This document shows, piece by piece, positions 35,585 to 43,321 of a stretch of 47,914 nt of DNA. Position 1 is the first letter of the stretch. Every line of letters starts with the position of its first letter. The position numbers were made by a program, and so were the translations under genes. A model generated the notes under the pieces. The model saw nothing but the letters and a program-made list of their open reading frames with translations. It was not told the origin of the DNA and did no database searches. Source of the DNA: an uncultured Clostridia bacterium (GTDB taxonomy: Bacteria > Bacillota > Clostridia > TANB77 > CAG-508); assembly GCA_944389425.1 (NCBI GenBank), contig CALXMH010000010.1, positions 1-47,914 on the forward strand, given 5' to 3'.

Positions 35585-36574
35585 TTATTCTGGTAATGAT
35601 AGTGTATATGTGCCATCACTTTTTTTGTTCAATTGAACCTCTGATTTTAAACAGACAATTGGACGTAAGCCATAAACAAGCGATGAACTCTCATGAAAAA
35701 ATATTTCTTCACCAGCCACTACTACTAAATATTCTCCCGCCAAATAACATCCAGGAGAAGCTAGCCACATTCCTCCTCTTTTCTGTGTATATACATCATT
35801 ACTTATATCTAATCCAGTTAGTACAGTAAATGGCACGCCCTCTGTTGAATAATTACTATCTGTACTCCATTTTAAATTATATCCGGTTTCATCCCCGACA
35901 TCAAAATTTATTTGTCTATCTGTGTGCAATTTATTATATGAGGCACTATATAAATCTAATGTTGGTGCCCCAACTGCATATTCTGCATAATCAGAATTTG
36001 CATAATCTTTCCACTCATTAGGATCAAGTAGCCATGATATTGTCTTTGCATCCACATTTTCTACATCTGGATACTCTTGTATATATTTTAACCATCTTGT
36101 TATTCTTGGGTCTGTAATTTTGTTTTCTGACCACCCCAGAGCAACTGAATACTTTCCAAAAGGTGGTTCATCACTTCCTAATGGCAACAAATCATCTGCA
36201 ATTAAATATACATTTTCTTCATCTGTATAGAATATTCTCCATTTCACTTCTGGGTCTCCATTAGGTGCAGTATAATCTACATATCCTCCAAAATGATCTT
36301 CTGGATTATTAGCTATTTCTGTTTTATCTACTGGCACTCCTTTATCTTCTTCAACATTTTCTCCTTCTAGATAATTTTGAAAATATTTTTCTATTTCATT
36401 TAAGAATTGTTGCTCACTGGCTACGCTATCGTTGTATTTACCTACTGCATTTTCAGCATTACTTATAATATTTCCTTGGCCTGTTAAAGTAGCTAGTGCT
36501 ACCCCTGCTAGTATTAATAGTACTATTATTGTTATTACTAATGCTATTAATGTTATTCCGTTTTTTTCTTTCAT
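35585..36574 (-). CDS. prepilin-like protein, YGLRPIVCLKS-type C-terminal domain
   Basis: MKEKNG-ITLIALVITIIVLLILAG starts the mature pilin helix; this third in-frame ATG has GAAGG 9 bases upstream, so I prefer it to two Mets further out. The C-terminal domain matches that of 31417-32490 (KTEIANNP, VDYTAPNG, WRIFYTDEENVYLIADD, YGLRPIVCLKS). Glycine codons are ordinary. Leader RNA copy 3 and an inverted-repeat element lie upstream. Confidence 0.8.
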   Translation of the reverse strand: MKEKNGITLIALVITIIVLLILAGVALATLTGQGNIISNAENAVGKYNDSVASEQQFLNEIEKYFQNYLEGENVEEDKGVPVDKTEIANNPEDHFGGYVDYTAPNGDPEVKWRIFYTDEENVYLIADDLLPLGSDEPPFGKYSVALGWSENKITDPRITRWLKYIQEYPDVENVDAKTISWLLDPNEWKDYANSDYAEYAVGAPTLDLYSASYNKLHTDRQINFDVGDETGYNLKWSTDSNYSTEGVPFTVLTGLDISNDVYTQKRGGMWLASPGCYLAGEYLVVVAGEEIFFHESSSLVYGLRPIVCLKSEVQLNKKSDGTYTLSLPE

Positions 36575-36691
36575 TATTTTCATACCTTCTTTCATTTGTT
36601 TTTTACTTTTTCTATCTTATCATATTATCTCCAAAAACTACTAACCCTATGCGGATACTTCTTCGAATTAATGAATAGTGAATAATTTTTT

Positions 36692-36815
36692 GTAGAGTAG
36701 CCCGAGAAGTGCATATATATTATTTTGAAGTCCGAGGAAGTTATACGTCGTACGCTCCCACCCTCAAATCCATGTGAGGCAAGAAATAATATATATGCAC
36801 TTCTCGGGCGGCTAT
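36692..36815. repeat. long inverted-repeat element, copy 2 (124 bp)
   Basis: Starts GTAGAGTAGCCC, ends GGGCGGCTAT. Arms of about 26 bp (CCCGAGAAGTGCATATATAT and its complement) enclose a 55-base loop that is almost identical to copy 3 at 39698. Three base-pair changes between copies 2 and 3 in the arms are compensated on the opposite arm. Confidence 0.9.
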
Positions 36816-36849
36816 ATTTAAAACCACCCTCTCTATCACATGCAAAACA

Positions 36850-37024
36850 AAAAGACACATAAACCTAGCCATCAAGCTAAGTTTATATGTCTCATACATC
36901 TATATATTTCTCCTATTTAATTTCACTAATATACTACCTGTGTGTGTGTGTGTGTACTCCTATGCGGTTTTCAGCCATTTTGCACATATCCTACTACCTC
37001 ATTTCTTTCGTTTAACTATCTCAC
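36850..37024 (-). ncRNA. prepilin leader RNA with (CA)8 tract, copy 3
   Basis: About 175 nt, promoter to a 16-bp terminator stem with TTTTTG. The mini-ORF MAENRIGVHTHTHR has AGGAT about 11 bases upstream. The (CA)8 and the sequence around the terminator match copies 1 and 4 very closely. Confidence 0.72.
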
Positions 37025-37030
37025 GCAACC

Positions 37031-37059
37031 ATTATATACAAAATAGTTATCCTTGTCTA
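37031..37059 (-). promoter_or_regulatory. promoter of leader RNA copy 3
   Basis: TAGACA, 17 bases, TATAAT on the minus strand. It overlaps the last codon of the Rpn-type nuclease gene. Confidence 0.88.
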
Positions 37060-37908
37060 CACTTTTTCAGCAAATAATTCGTCTAATTCTTTTGAATTAA
37101 GGCCAGTAGATTTTTCAATAATCTCTCGACTTACTTTATTTTTTATTAATTCTATTGCTGTTTCTATTTTGCCACGCTTAATTCCACGTTCTTCGCCTTT
37201 TTCTTTGCCTCGTTCATATGCAAAATATTCATCATATATTGCTTTCTCTCTTAATTCTTCTAACCTCCTTGTTGCTGCATCTCCTGTTAGGTATTCATAA
37301 TCTTTTTGTGCTTTTGCCACTAATTTGTTTCTTGCTATTGCCATGTCCACCATCTCCTTATCCTCATAATCTATAAATGCTAACCATTGTTCTAATTTTG
37401 TTTTTGGGTCTTTTACTTGCTCTCTAAACTTTGGTAGCTCTATAAAATAAAATTTTATTCCTTCTATTATTATGTACTTTCTGTATTTGCTATCTACTAT
37501 TACTGTATCTGTACTATATTCTTCTGTTTCTAATATATTGTAATTTAATATATTTATCATGTATATATCTTTTATATTATCATATGTTTCTTTAATCTTT
37601 AAACTACTCGCTAATATCTTTCCTGCGTAAAATAATGCTCTTTTGGACATATTACAATTATCTGTCCTTTGCATTTCTATTATTACCATTATGTTTTTAT
37701 TTACTATTACCCTTAAATCTAGTCTTCCGTATTTTTCATTTACATGCATTTTACTTAGTTCTACTTCTTTTTCTATCTCTATTTCTTCTACTTTTATTTT
37801 TAGTCCTTCTTCTATTATTTCTGCTAGCATTTCCTCATTTCCATTTTTGGAAAATAAATTCTTAAATATTACATCATTCTTGGGTTTTAAATTTTCTTGT
37901 TTTGTCAA
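37057..37908 (-). CDS. Rpn-type/PD-(D/E)XK transposase-family nuclease
   Basis: 283 residues: LKPKNDVIFKNLFSKNGNEEM, KYGRLDLRVIVNKNIMVIIEMQR (the PD-(D/E)XK core: D in LDLRV, E-x-Q after the strand) and SKRALFYAGKILASSL, then a basic tail (YERGKEKGEERGIKRGK). This is the Rpn/transposase-like nuclease family, linked to recombination. It sits in the middle of the prepilin repeats. The upstream flank to 38254 holds no gene. Confidence 0.87.
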   Translation of the reverse strand: MTKQENLKPKNDVIFKNLFSKNGNEEMLAEIIEEGLKIKVEEIEIEKEVELSKMHVNEKYGRLDLRVIVNKNIMVIIEMQRTDNCNMSKRALFYAGKILASSLKIKETYDNIKDIYMINILNYNILETEEYSTDTVIVDSKYRKYIIIEGIKFYFIELPKFREQVKDPKTKLEQWLAFIDYEDKEMVDMAIARNKLVAKAQKDYEYLTGDAATRRLEELREKAIYDEYFAYERGKEKGEERGIKRGKIETAIELIKNKVSREIIEKSTGLNSKELDELFAEKV

Positions 37909-38253
37909 ATTACATTGCTCCTTTCATAAATTATATCACCCCCATATATTAAAATTCAATATCTTTTACAATACTCGTCCTAGAGTATAATTTATCACCA
38001 CCTATTCATTATTTTATTTGTTTAATTGGATTTTTTCTGGCAGAATTGCCTGAACGTTTTGTCCTTCCAAAAAGATGTTAGAGAATTAATATATTATTAT
38101 TTTACTATACTATTTTTCAAAAGTAAATACTTTTAACCTCACTTTTCATCGCAATTTTCGATATATTTCGACTTTTAAAATTAAAACAAAGGATAAATAT
38201 TCACACTATTACTAAGATGCTATCCTCTATTTTAATTTTAAATTATACATTTT
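37909..38253. other. 345-bp intergenic stretch
   Basis: AT-rich with no ORF of note and no clear terminator or promoter by eye. It contains the RBS region of the nuclease gene at its left and the 3' flank of the SUMF1-like prepilin gene at its right. Confidence 0.5.
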
Positions 38254-39571
38254 TTAGTTACTTGTTACAAAAAAACTGGTACGTAATCCGAATATAAGCA
38301 CGTTCAACTGTATCTGAGTCATGACTACGAAAAGCAACTGGATGGTCATCAGAAGATTCAGGAATTCCATCTCCATAGTTTCCTCCTCTATATCCACCAG
38401 CATTTCCTGTTGAATATCTTTCTTGTGTCCACTCTGACACATTTCCAGCTAAATCATATATATTATTGGCTTTCCAGTACTCATTACTTCCTGTTTTTTG
38501 TACAATTCCATTATTAACCGCTGCCCCTCCTGTTGAATTTCCAAAATTTGCCCAGGCATTACTATTACCTTGTATATCTTCTAAATCCATAATTTTTGTT
38601 TTCCCTATATTTTCAGTTCCTATAACAGCATTGTTAATTAACCAATTTAATATGCTATCCCATTGTATTCCATACATTAGGAGCATATTTATACTATCTA
38701 TATTATTTTTACATGAAGAAATTGCATCACCTTGTGATATATATGTCCACGGATTTTGCTGACGTTTTGACTGTACATTTTTTTCTGTACTACCTTCACT
38801 TGCTTCATATCTTCCTATATAAAATCCTTTATTCTTATCTATACTATCAACCATATTACTATACTCAGGTTCAATTTTATTGTCCCATGTCTTATTTAAC
38901 TCCGCTGACAAAGATAAGAATTGTGTCCTTCCAGAAGTACCTCCATCTCCATAAACACCATTTTCATCATATCCAAATCTAGTGGTCCATGCTATTCTCT
39001 TAAACTTAGTATCATCTGGTATAGGTATCCATACATATTCATTAAAATCTGGTACTGTTCCAGTAATTTGACCATTATCATATGTTATGGCATTGTCTAC
39101 TATTACTATTCCTTGATTTATTTGCTCAGCTGTTATATTATACCATTGGTCTGCTGGCATTATTTCTTTTACACTTCCATCTTGTCCTGGTAAGCTGTAC
39201 GTTGAGTTGCTTCCGTTTAATATTACTGGTGCAAATCCTTTTGGTATTACTATTTGTACATTTTCTTCTTCTGTTGTTATTGTTGTATTTTCAGTAGCTA
39301 ATCCATTTTCATCTACCTCTGGTATATCTATTGCTTCTGGTGGAATAGCTCCATTTCCTCCTTCTAAGTAGTTTTGAAAATATTTTTCTATTTCATTTAG
39401 TAATTGTTGCTCTGAAGATACACTATTGTTGTATTTACCTACTGCATTTTCCGCATTTCCTATTATATTTCCTTGTCCTGTTAGTGTAGCTAAAGCCACT
39501 CCTGCTAATATCAATAGCACTATTATTGTTATTACTAATGCTATTAATGTTATTCCGCTTTTTTCTTTCAT
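38254..39571 (-). CDS. prepilin-like protein with SUMF1-like C-terminal domain, needs +1 shift at CGGA
   Basis: MKEKSG-ITLIALVITIIVLLILAG is the prepilin start; I prefer this second ATG (AGAGGG 10 bases upstream) to one three codons further out. The C-terminal region is the same SUMF1-like domain as 20005-21335: GFYIGRYEAS, NIYDLAGNVSEWTQERYS, YRGGN, and AFRSHDSD. The zero frame ends YIRITYQFFCNK (stop 38258). CGGA at 38287-38290 shifted +1 reads YIGLRTSFFVTSN with the conserved GLR motif, and stops at 38254. Corrected length is 438 residues. The tail RTSFF matches RASFF of the paralog only in the shifted frame. Confidence 0.85.
38287..38290 (-). other. CGGA shift site in the second SUMF1-like prepilin gene
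   Basis: ATT CGG ATT ACG becomes ATT (C) GGA TTA CGT; residue 428 is the Gly of the GLR motif. Same place as the site at 20053 in the paralog. Confidence 0.88.
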
Positions 39572-39697
39572 TATCTTCATACCCTCTTTCGTTTATTTCT
39601 ATTTTACTATCTTATCATATTATCTTCCCAAACTACTAACCCTATACGGATATTTATTAAATTTAATGAATAATGAATAGTGAATAATTTCTAAATA

Positions 39698-39822
39698 GTA
39701 GAGTAGCCCTAGAAGTTGATATATATTATTTTGAAGTCCGAGGAAGTTATACGTCGTACGCTCCCACCTACGAAGCCATGTGAGGCAAGAAATAATATAT
39801 ATCAACTTCTAGGGCGGCTATA
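39698..39822. repeat. long inverted-repeat element, copy 3 (125 bp)
   Basis: Starts GTAGAGTAGCCC, ends GGGCGGCTAT. Arms are CCCTAGAAGTTGATATATAT and the complement. The loop agrees with copy 2 (GAAGTCCGAGGAAGTTATAC, then CGTCGTACGCTCCCACC). Confidence 0.9.
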
Positions 39823-39854
39823 AATAAAACCACCCCATTCAATCACAATCAACG

Positions 39855-40037
39855 CAAAAAGACACATAAACCTAGCCATCCAAGTATAACTAAGTCTATA
39901 TGCCTCATATATCTATATATTTCTCCTATTTATTTTCTCTAATAAACTACCTGTGTGTGTGTGTGTGTACTCCTATGCGACTTTCAGCCATTTTGCACAT
40001 ATCCTACTACCTCATTTCTTTCGTTTAACTATCTCAT
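39855..40037 (-). ncRNA. prepilin leader RNA with (CA)8 tract, copy 4
   Basis: About 183 nt with the same promoter-to-terminator plan. Mini-ORF MAESRIGVHTHTHR. The terminator stem is 15 bp, with changes from copy 1 that keep pairing through compensatory or G-U changes. Confidence 0.72.
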
Positions 40038-40043
40038 GCATTC

Positions 40044-40072
40044 ATTATATACAAAATGATTCCCCTTGTCTA
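40044..40072 (-). promoter_or_regulatory. promoter of leader RNA copy 4
   Basis: TAGACA, 17 bases, TATAAT on the minus strand, directly after the sigma-factor gene. Confidence 0.88.
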
Positions 40073-40107
40073 TACTTTTTCGAAAATCCATTTTCCATCT
40101 TCTATGT

Positions 40108-41661
40108 TTAGTAAACTTTCTTTTCTAGTATATCATCTGTATCTACTTTCAATGCAAAATATGGATTATTTGAACCCTCTTCTTGCATGAATATTATAAA
40201 TGTATCTTGAAAATAGCATAATCTACTGTTTTTTACATAACTTTGATATTCGACTAACATCGTTGCTCCACTAGATAAATTACATCCTTTCTCATTTAAC
40301 GAAAAGTTTACATTTTGAACTACATCAAATATCATTAGTCCATTTGTATTTTTTATTTCCTTTCCATAAAGTTCATTATAACTAATTAATCCATTTACTT
40401 TTACATATGGCACTCTTAATTCATCATCTTTTCTAAATTCTCTACTATCTGTATATGCATTTGTTTTATTTTGTATATCTGCATAATATTCATCAAACGA
40501 TTTATTATCATCTGTTCTATAAAGTATAATTTCATCTCCTTCTTTTGTTTTTAGTTTAATTGCAAAATCATTACTTATCAATTGCTTATCACTATCTGTC
40601 TTATTATAAAATAACACTTCTATATTTTTGTTCATTTCCTCAGAACTTGCATTGTTTATTCCGAAACATTTAACAGCTTCTGTTCCATCTCCAAATTTAA
40701 ATTCATAAAACTCACTAAAATTATCAAACTTTTCTAAAAAATTTAATTCTTTTACTAATGTTGCATCTATTCTATATCCATTTATAGCTGTTCTTTCTAC
40801 TTTTATTTGGTAATCGTTTGAATCTATCATTTCTTTTGTAAAGTTGCTTTCATTTAAATCGTTTACAATCTGTAAATTTTCTCTTTCTAATTCTATTTTA
40901 TCTTGACCTATTTTTTCTTCTAATTCTTTCCACGCTAAATCTAATGTACCCACCCACAAATTATTTATAGTGTTCTCATCTAATGTACTGTAATATGTTG
41001 GATTCATGGTTACACTAAAATGCTTGTAAATTTTTGTTACTGCATATGCAATTCCAGTTAATGTTACTGCCAAAATTAATAAAACACTCATTACTTTTTT
41101 TGCTTTACTCATTTTATCAAATCCTTTCCTTAGCAGGATTTCTCTTAGTTTCTTTTTCCCTCTATGTACTAATGTTTTTGTGTTTTGGAGAGTCTGTCCT
41201 AATATTGCTGCCGCTTCTTTATAACTTAATCCTTCTATTTTTACTAAATAAATAGCATTTTTATATTTATCATCTAATTCTTCAATTGCTTCTAGTAATT
41301 CTTTTTTGGTTTCTTGCTGAATTATTATATCTAGTACATCATTTTCAAATTCTTTGTTTTGTTCTATATTATATTCGTCACTAATTTCATTTCTTCTTTT
41401 TTCTGTATTTATATGATTGTACGCTTTACTTCTAGCAACTAAATATAAATAGTATTTAAAAGAAGCATTATCTCTTAATTTGTTTTTTAAAACATATATA
41501 AAAGTCTCTTGCACTATGTCTTCTGCCTTTTGATTATCTTTTACTATATTATAAATAAAGTATTTAATTCTGTTTTGATATTTGTTATAAAGAATTTCAA
41601 AAGCCTTTTTTTCTCCATTTAGATAATCATTATATAATTTTGTATCTATGTCTTGCTTCAT
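40108..41661 (-). CDS. ECF-type sigma factor fused to a membrane helix and extracellular domain
   Basis: 517 residues. Residues 1-180 are a sigma-70 family ECF factor: region 2 (YNKYQNRIKYFIYNIVKDNQKAEDIVQETFIYVLK) and region 4 (KYKNAIYLVKIEGLSYKEAAAILGQTLQNTKTLVHRGKKKLR). Then KMSKAKKVMSVLLILAVTLTGIAYAVTKIY is one membrane helix (about 188-210), followed by a roughly 310-residue outside domain with no recognised family. In most genomes this second half is a separate anti-sigma or DUF4179-like protein. The join is open with no stop, so it is a fusion unless an internal start is used. The last stop lies 36 bases before leader RNA copy 4's promoter. Confidence 0.8.
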   Translation of the reverse strand: MKQDIDTKLYNDYLNGEKKAFEILYNKYQNRIKYFIYNIVKDNQKAEDIVQETFIYVLKNKLRDNASFKYYLYLVARSKAYNHINTEKRRNEISDEYNIEQNKEFENDVLDIIIQQETKKELLEAIEELDDKYKNAIYLVKIEGLSYKEAAAILGQTLQNTKTLVHRGKKKLREILLRKGFDKMSKAKKVMSVLLILAVTLTGIAYAVTKIYKHFSVTMNPTYYSTLDENTINNLWVGTLDLAWKELEEKIGQDKIELERENLQIVNDLNESNFTKEMIDSNDYQIKVERTAINGYRIDATLVKELNFLEKFDNFSEFYEFKFGDGTEAVKCFGINNASSEEMNKNIEVLFYNKTDSDKQLISNDFAIKLKTKEGDEIILYRTDDNKSFDEYYADIQNKTNAYTDSREFRKDDELRVPYVKVNGLISYNELYGKEIKNTNGLMIFDVVQNVNFSLNEKGCNLSSGATMLVEYQSYVKNSRLCYFQDTFIIFMQEEGSNNPYFALKVDTDDILEKKVY

Positions 41662-41737
41662 TTTTCACCTGCTTTCTACCAATATAGAACAGTAAATGCA
41701 AAAAAAGTTTCATTTTTTATTATTGTATCATAAAAAA

Positions 41738-41776
41738 AATAAAATCATAGACTTATATTAAAATCTATGATTTTTT
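41738..41776 (-). terminator. terminator of the 51-residue gene
   Basis: AAATCATAGA and TCTATGATTT arms with an AT loop and A and T runs on each side. It also isolates the sigma gene. Confidence 0.85.
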
Positions 41777-41785
41777 GGTATGTAA

Positions 41786-41943
41786 TTACTGATTATTTGT
41801 ATCTAATATTGTAAGTGTTGCAAGTGTATCTCCGGAGCTGTGTAAAAAGAGCTGCTAAAATACTTATTTCTTCTTGTGTTTTACCGTTTTGCAATACTGC
41901 ATGCTAAAATAGAAACAAAAGTTACAAATTCGCAATTTTTCAT
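41786..41943 (-). CDS. 51-residue conserved small protein with two shift sites (DUF6774-like)
   Basis: This gene is invisible to normal ORF calling. From ATG 41941-41943 (GAGGT upstream) the zero frame reads MKNCEFVTFVSILACSIAKR and stops. Shifting +1 at CGGT (41883-41886) gives AKGKTQEEISILAALFTQL, and shifting again at CGGA (41831-41834) gives QLGDTLATLTILDTNNQ with a stop at 41786 and a terminator right after it. The result has the pattern CELVxxVSxIACxIAxGxxxEE, LxxxFTQLGDTLxT of small Clostridial proteins annotated as DUF6774; family assignment is from memory of the pattern and needs a search. Length works out to 51 codons plus stop after removing two bases. Confidence 0.75.
41831..41834 (-). 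other. CGGA shift site 2 in the 51-residue gene
   Basis: CTC CGG AGA TAC becomes CTC (C) GGA GAT ACA, giving Gly 37 in QLGDTL. Confidence 0.8.
41883..41886 (-). other. CGGT shift site 1 in the 51-residue gene
   Basis: AAA CGG TAA AAC becomes AAA (C) GGT AAA ACA, giving Gly 20. This is the only shift site whose fourth base is T, and the zero-frame stop follows the CGG at once. Confidence 0.75.
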
Positions 41944-41997
41944 ATTAATACCTCTTATATTTATTATATGTTTTATTGCTACTTAAATGTGTATTTA

Positions 41998-42567
41998 TTA
42001 TTCTTTCCATTTAAATGTGTTTACAATTTCTCTTGCTAGATTATCGGTTTCTTCTTTTTCGTCTTGATTAAAAACGGTTTCTTGTACTAGCACATATTTA
42101 TAGTCTCCTACTATATAGTACTGAGTTGTTTCTATTCCTGGGTCTTGTATTATAAATGTATATAGTATATATCCATTATCTGTATTTGAACCTGATGCAT
42201 TTAGTGTTACATCTTCTGCATTTCCAATTTGCATAGATAATTGGTTTAGTATTGCAGTTTTAAATTTTTCATGTTCGCTTTGTGCATATTTATTTGTTCC
42301 TGCATTTATAGATACATTATTTGGTGATTGTTCCTTTTCCTGACCATGTTTCACATAAAAGAATTTGCTTCCAGTTGAATGTTCTCTGCTTTGTACCCAG
42401 TTTTCTAATATTTTATAGCTTCCAAAATTTTTGTTATATATTTTGTCTTCTACATTTGTAACTGTTTCTTCATTTGTTTTATTTTGCATGTAATATATTG
42501 CTGCTACAATTAGTATTACTAATATTATTATTGCTACAACTATATATATTGCCTTTTTATTTTTCAT
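41998..42567 (-). CDS. single-pass membrane-anchored protein, unknown function
   Basis: 189 residues from ATG 42565-42567 (AGGGG 8 bases upstream; the longer TTG reading is not needed). The N-terminal helix (IYIVVAIIILVILIVAAIYY) is followed by an outer domain containing FGSYKILENWVQSREHS and YILYTFIIQDPGIETTQYYIVGDYKYVL, a pattern reminiscent of small PsbP-like lipoproteins, but not assignable. It is followed by the 51-residue gene on the same strand. Confidence 0.6.
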   Translation of the reverse strand: MKNKKAIYIVVAIIILVILIVAAIYYMQNKTNEETVTNVEDKIYNKNFGSYKILENWVQSREHSTGSKFFYVKHGQEKEQSPNNVSINAGTNKYAQSEHEKFKTAILNQLSMQIGNAEDVTLNASGSNTDNGYILYTFIIQDPGIETTQYYIVGDYKYVLVQETVFNQDEKEETDNLAREIVNTFKWKE

Positions 42568-42610
42568 AATTATCCCCTCTTTTGGCAATTTTTATTTATA
42601 AATTAGAAAT

Positions 42611-43300
42611 TTATTTTAAATAATAATGTTTTATTGGTTTTAGGTCATCATCTAATTCATAACATATTGGATTTCCAGTTTGTAGTTCTAGTTTTATTAT
42701 ATCTTCATCACTTATATTGTCTAAATATTTTATTAAACCTCTTAAACTATTTCCATGTGCTGCTATTATTATTTTTTTACCTTTTTCTAATTCTGGTTTT
42801 ATGTCTGAGTTCCAGTATTCCAAAACTCTTTTTATTGTGTCTAATAAGTTTTCTGTTTTAGGTAATTCATTTTCTGTTAAGTTGCTATATTTAGGGTCAT
42901 TTCCTGGATATCTTGGGTCATTTTCTTCTAGCTCTGGTGGTCTTACATCTGTGCTTCTTCTCCATAATAATACTTGCTCGTCTCCATATTTTGCTTTTGT
43001 TTCGTCTTTGTTTAGTCCTTGTAATGCTCCATAATGTCTTTCGTTTAGCTTCCAGCTTCTTTTTATTTCTATATTTTCTTCTCCCATTTCTTTTAAGATA
43101 TAGTCTAATGTGTCTTCTGCTCTTTTAAGCACCGAAGTAAATGCTAGGTCAAAGTGAAAATCTTTTTGTTTTAATACTCTTCCCGCTTCTTTTGCTTCTT
43201 CTATTCCTTTTTCAGATAATGGAACATCTGTCCATCCTGTAAATTTATTTTCCAAGTTCCACATACTTTGACCATGTCTTACTAATACTAGTTTAATCAT
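42611..43300 (-). CDS. gpmA: 2,3-bisphosphoglycerate-dependent phosphoglycerate mutase
   Basis: 229 residues. The phospho-His motif [11 protein letters not shown] is at residues 5-15, the KxTGW motif at [26 protein letters not shown] is the conserved catalytic Glu region and AAHGNSLRG holds the second His. It interconverts 3- and 2-phosphoglycerate in glycolysis. Full length, with a good AAGGGAGG site. It sits just after the ABC/FtsX gene by 21 bases. Confidence 0.96.
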   Translation of the reverse strand: MIKLVLVRHGQSMWNLENKFTGWTDVPLSEKGIEEAKEAGRVLKQKDFHFDLAFTSVLKRAEDTLDYILKEMGEENIEIKRSWKLNERHYGALQGLNKDETKAKYGDEQVLLWRRSTDVRPPELEENDPRYPGNDPKYSNLTENELPKTENLLDTIKRVLEYWNSDIKPELEKGKKIIIAAHGNSLRGLIKYLDNISDEDIIKLELQTGNPICYELDDDLKPIKHYYLK

Positions 43301-43321
43301 AATTTTTCCTCCCTTTGTATT

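Noticed and set aside
36625-36858. 77-residue ORF across the inverted-repeat element (minus)
   Set aside because: It runs through both hairpin arms and is not kept in the other copies; this is a shadow of the repeat.
38254-38442. Independent small ORF of 62 residues
   Set aside because: It is just the +1 frame of the SUMF1-like prepilin gene; its last residues (GLRTSFFVTSN) are the real C-terminus of that gene after the shift.
1895-41886. Random sequencing errors or pseudogene decay behind the frameshifts
   Set aside because: Random indels would fall in runs and in either direction, with additional stops and missense changes. Here every event is +1, at C before GG, at conserved glycines, with otherwise intact genes, including essential trmD. 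A systematic technical artefact at CGGA cannot be fully excluded without raw reads.
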